64,000 bases of DNA, from contig NC_056753.1 in assembly GCF_018687715.1 (NCBI RefSeq), positions 9,163,501-9,227,500 on the forward strand, read 5' to 3'. The position numbers were made by a program, and so were the translations under genes. The notes beneath the pieces are model-generated. The model had not been told where the DNA came from. It did no database searches and was given only the letters and a program-made list of their open reading frames with translations. Shown here one piece after another: positions 62,834 to 64,000 of the stretch (within the stretch, counting starts at the first letter, position 1; each line of letters begins with the position of its first letter). The stretch is from Carya illinoinensis. Lineage: Eukaryota; Streptophyta; Magnoliopsida; Fagales; Juglandaceae.

Positions 62834-63253
62834 TGTGACATCCCTCTTTTCATTGTACTTTTAAGTGTTTACTGTGTTAATTATTTTATTGGTTCCTATA
62901 TTTTAAATTGATTATTATTATTATAGTATTTTATTGTTATTACTGCTGAAGTTGTATAATTTATTTTATTGTACTTTTATTGTTATTAATTATAGTCTAT
63001 TATTTATTGGCCCTTTATTTCAAATTATTTTTACTGTTGAATTTTACTATTTTATTTTACTAAGTTGTGTTTTTAATTGTCCTCTTAATTATTTATTCTT
63101 TTTAAGCCAATTAAACTAGTGTTTTAAATCATTTTCGTTGAATTAGTTTTGAGATCCTGAGTTGAAAAGACTAGATCTCCTTTCTTTCCCTTTCTTCTTC
63201 TTTTTCCTTTTTCCTTTCATTTTTCTCATTTTCTTCTTTCTTTTCTTTCTTCT
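62834..63253 (+). repeat. 3' LTR of element E, first 420 bp, interrupted
   Basis: Starts TGTGACATCCCTC and matches the beginning of the 5' LTR. It stops within the pyrimidine-rich tract where LTR B3 begins. Its remainder should lie beyond the window. Confidence 0.88.
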
Positions 63254-63734
63254 TGTGATGACCCGTTTTTACGTGTATTTTCACTGAAGACGCTTTTTAA
63301 TTTATTTAATATAATAGCTCTTTTATTTTAAATTTTTGTATTTTAAATTGGTTTTAATTTATTTGATGTTGTGTTTAATTTATTTAGTCGTTTTACGGTT
63401 TTTAATATCGTTTTCGACGGATCTGTTTTTGGTTTCCAGAGTGAGGATTGTACCTCATTTCTTTTCTTTTCTCTTTTTCTTTTTCCTTTTTTCCTTTTCT
63501 TTTTCTTCTTTTCTTTTTTTTTTTCTTTCTTTTTCTTCTTCTTTCTTCCCGGTTTCCTCTCTCCCGCGCGCTGCCCCTTCTTTTTCCCCTTACCGTCGCC
63601 ATTGCGCCACCGTCCGGCAGCTGTGTTGTACACCACCCCTACCATTCTCTTCCCCTCCCACCAGAGTTCATCCCTACCAATTTTTAGAGCCATCGGACCA
63701 GCCGTTAGCCGCCACGAGCCCCTGGAAGGCACTG
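63254..63734 (+). mobile_element. LTR B3 (B-type), first part, interrupted
   Basis: Starts TGTGATGACCCGTTTTTACG, as do B1 and (inverted) B2, and follows them through the TCGTTTTACGG, pyrimidine-rich and GCGCGCTGCCCCTTC segments up to CACGAGCCCCTGGAAG. There an F-type LTR is inserted. Whether B3 is a solo LTR or part of a full element cannot be told here. Confidence 0.85.
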
Positions 63735-64000
63735 TGATGGCTTGCAAAATTTCATATTGCAGATTTTACAAGTTCGCTCGATTGGAGGCTTTTGGCCGCT
63801 CGAGCGAATTCAGGCAGATTCAAACGCTCGACTGCCGCTCGACAGGGAGCTCGAGCGGGTTGCTGAAAAACGAAGATTGCTCGAGCAGAGACATTGGCCG
63901 CTCGAGCGAAATTAGGCAGAGTCGAACGCTCGACTCGCGCTCGACAGGGAGCTCGAGCGGGTTGCTGAAAAACGAAGATCGCTCGAGCAGAGACATTGGC
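63735..64000 (+). mobile_element. LTR F2 (CTCGAG-palindrome type), 5' part
   Basis: Starts TGATGGCTTGCAAAATTTC, matching F1 at 55296, and carries the same palindrome array. A 102 bp unit (GACAGGGAGCTCGAGCGGG at 63841 and 63943) is repeated nearly identically, whereas in F1 the second unit has diverged. It runs off the window end. Confidence 0.88.

Larger units (their letters stand above)
57723..64000 (+). mobile_element. Non-autonomous LTR retrotransposon E (LARD-like), truncated by window end
   Basis: The 5' LTR (57723-60094) is followed by a tRNA-Met primer site, a 2.7 kb interior without a gag or pol frame, a polypurine tract (62822-62833) and the start of the 3' LTR (62834). Large LTRs with a short or non-coding interior describe LARD-type elements, which depend on enzymes of other elements. 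The 3' LTR is broken at 63254 by LTR B3, which is broken at 63735 by LTR F2. The far end lies beyond the window, so the target duplication cannot be tested. Confidence 0.8.

Overview
The window is nuclear DNA from a dicot plant. It is AT-rich and intron-containing, and it carries plant-type transposons, an endogenous pararetrovirus and a plant-specific CYP78A cytochrome P450. Two copies of a GAGATGAGATGA-type MITE resemble, from memory, repeats common in walnut and pecan relatives. Fagales, perhaps Juglandaceae, is my best guess, but it is only moderately supported. I see no rRNA, tRNA, CRISPR or prokaryotic-style operon.

Layout. 119-5265: decayed endogenous caulimovirid (petuvirus-like) on the minus strand, with promoter, tRNA-Met primer site, movement protein, capsid and protease remnants. 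It is bounded on both sides by AAT/ATT-type microsatellites. 6079-16772: a 10.7 kb CACTA (En/Spm) transposon with 29 bp inverted ends, an AAA target duplication and dense GCAGCG subterminal arrays, but no transposase that I can see. 18235-18750: a local tandem duplication. 20498-22455: the only intact-looking host gene, a two-exon CYP78A (CYP78A6/A9-like) P450 on the minus strand with a TATA box upstream. 23431-24912: a MITE split by a retroposon. 25950-26420: a relic of a putative gypsy-type transposon domain. 26815-28775: a probable TRIM (very short LTR) element with a LINE inside.

From about 31 kb to the end the window is a graveyard of nested retroelements. It holds L1-type LINE fragments at 31.3, 32.3, 39.9-43.4 and 52.6-54.9 kb. 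Three solo LTRs have perfect 5 bp target duplications: 34844-37091, 40554-42709 and 55296-56615. A 256 bp solo LTR (probably copia) lies at 43053-43308. Four related degenerate LTR blocks share a palindrome. An LTR element starts at 57723 with a 5' LTR, primer site, a non-coding interior and a polypurine tract; its 3' LTR is broken by a second LTR, which is in turn broken by a third.

The elements do not form a pathway. The host function here is the P450, a family that controls organ and seed size. The rest records successive insertion, and insertion order can be read from who interrupts whom. I did not find a new gene system. The most unusual items are the large transposase-less CACTA with exon-like contents, the LTRs carrying internal minisatellites (including a CTCGAG-palindrome array), and the pararetrovirus with an intact-looking promoter and primer site.
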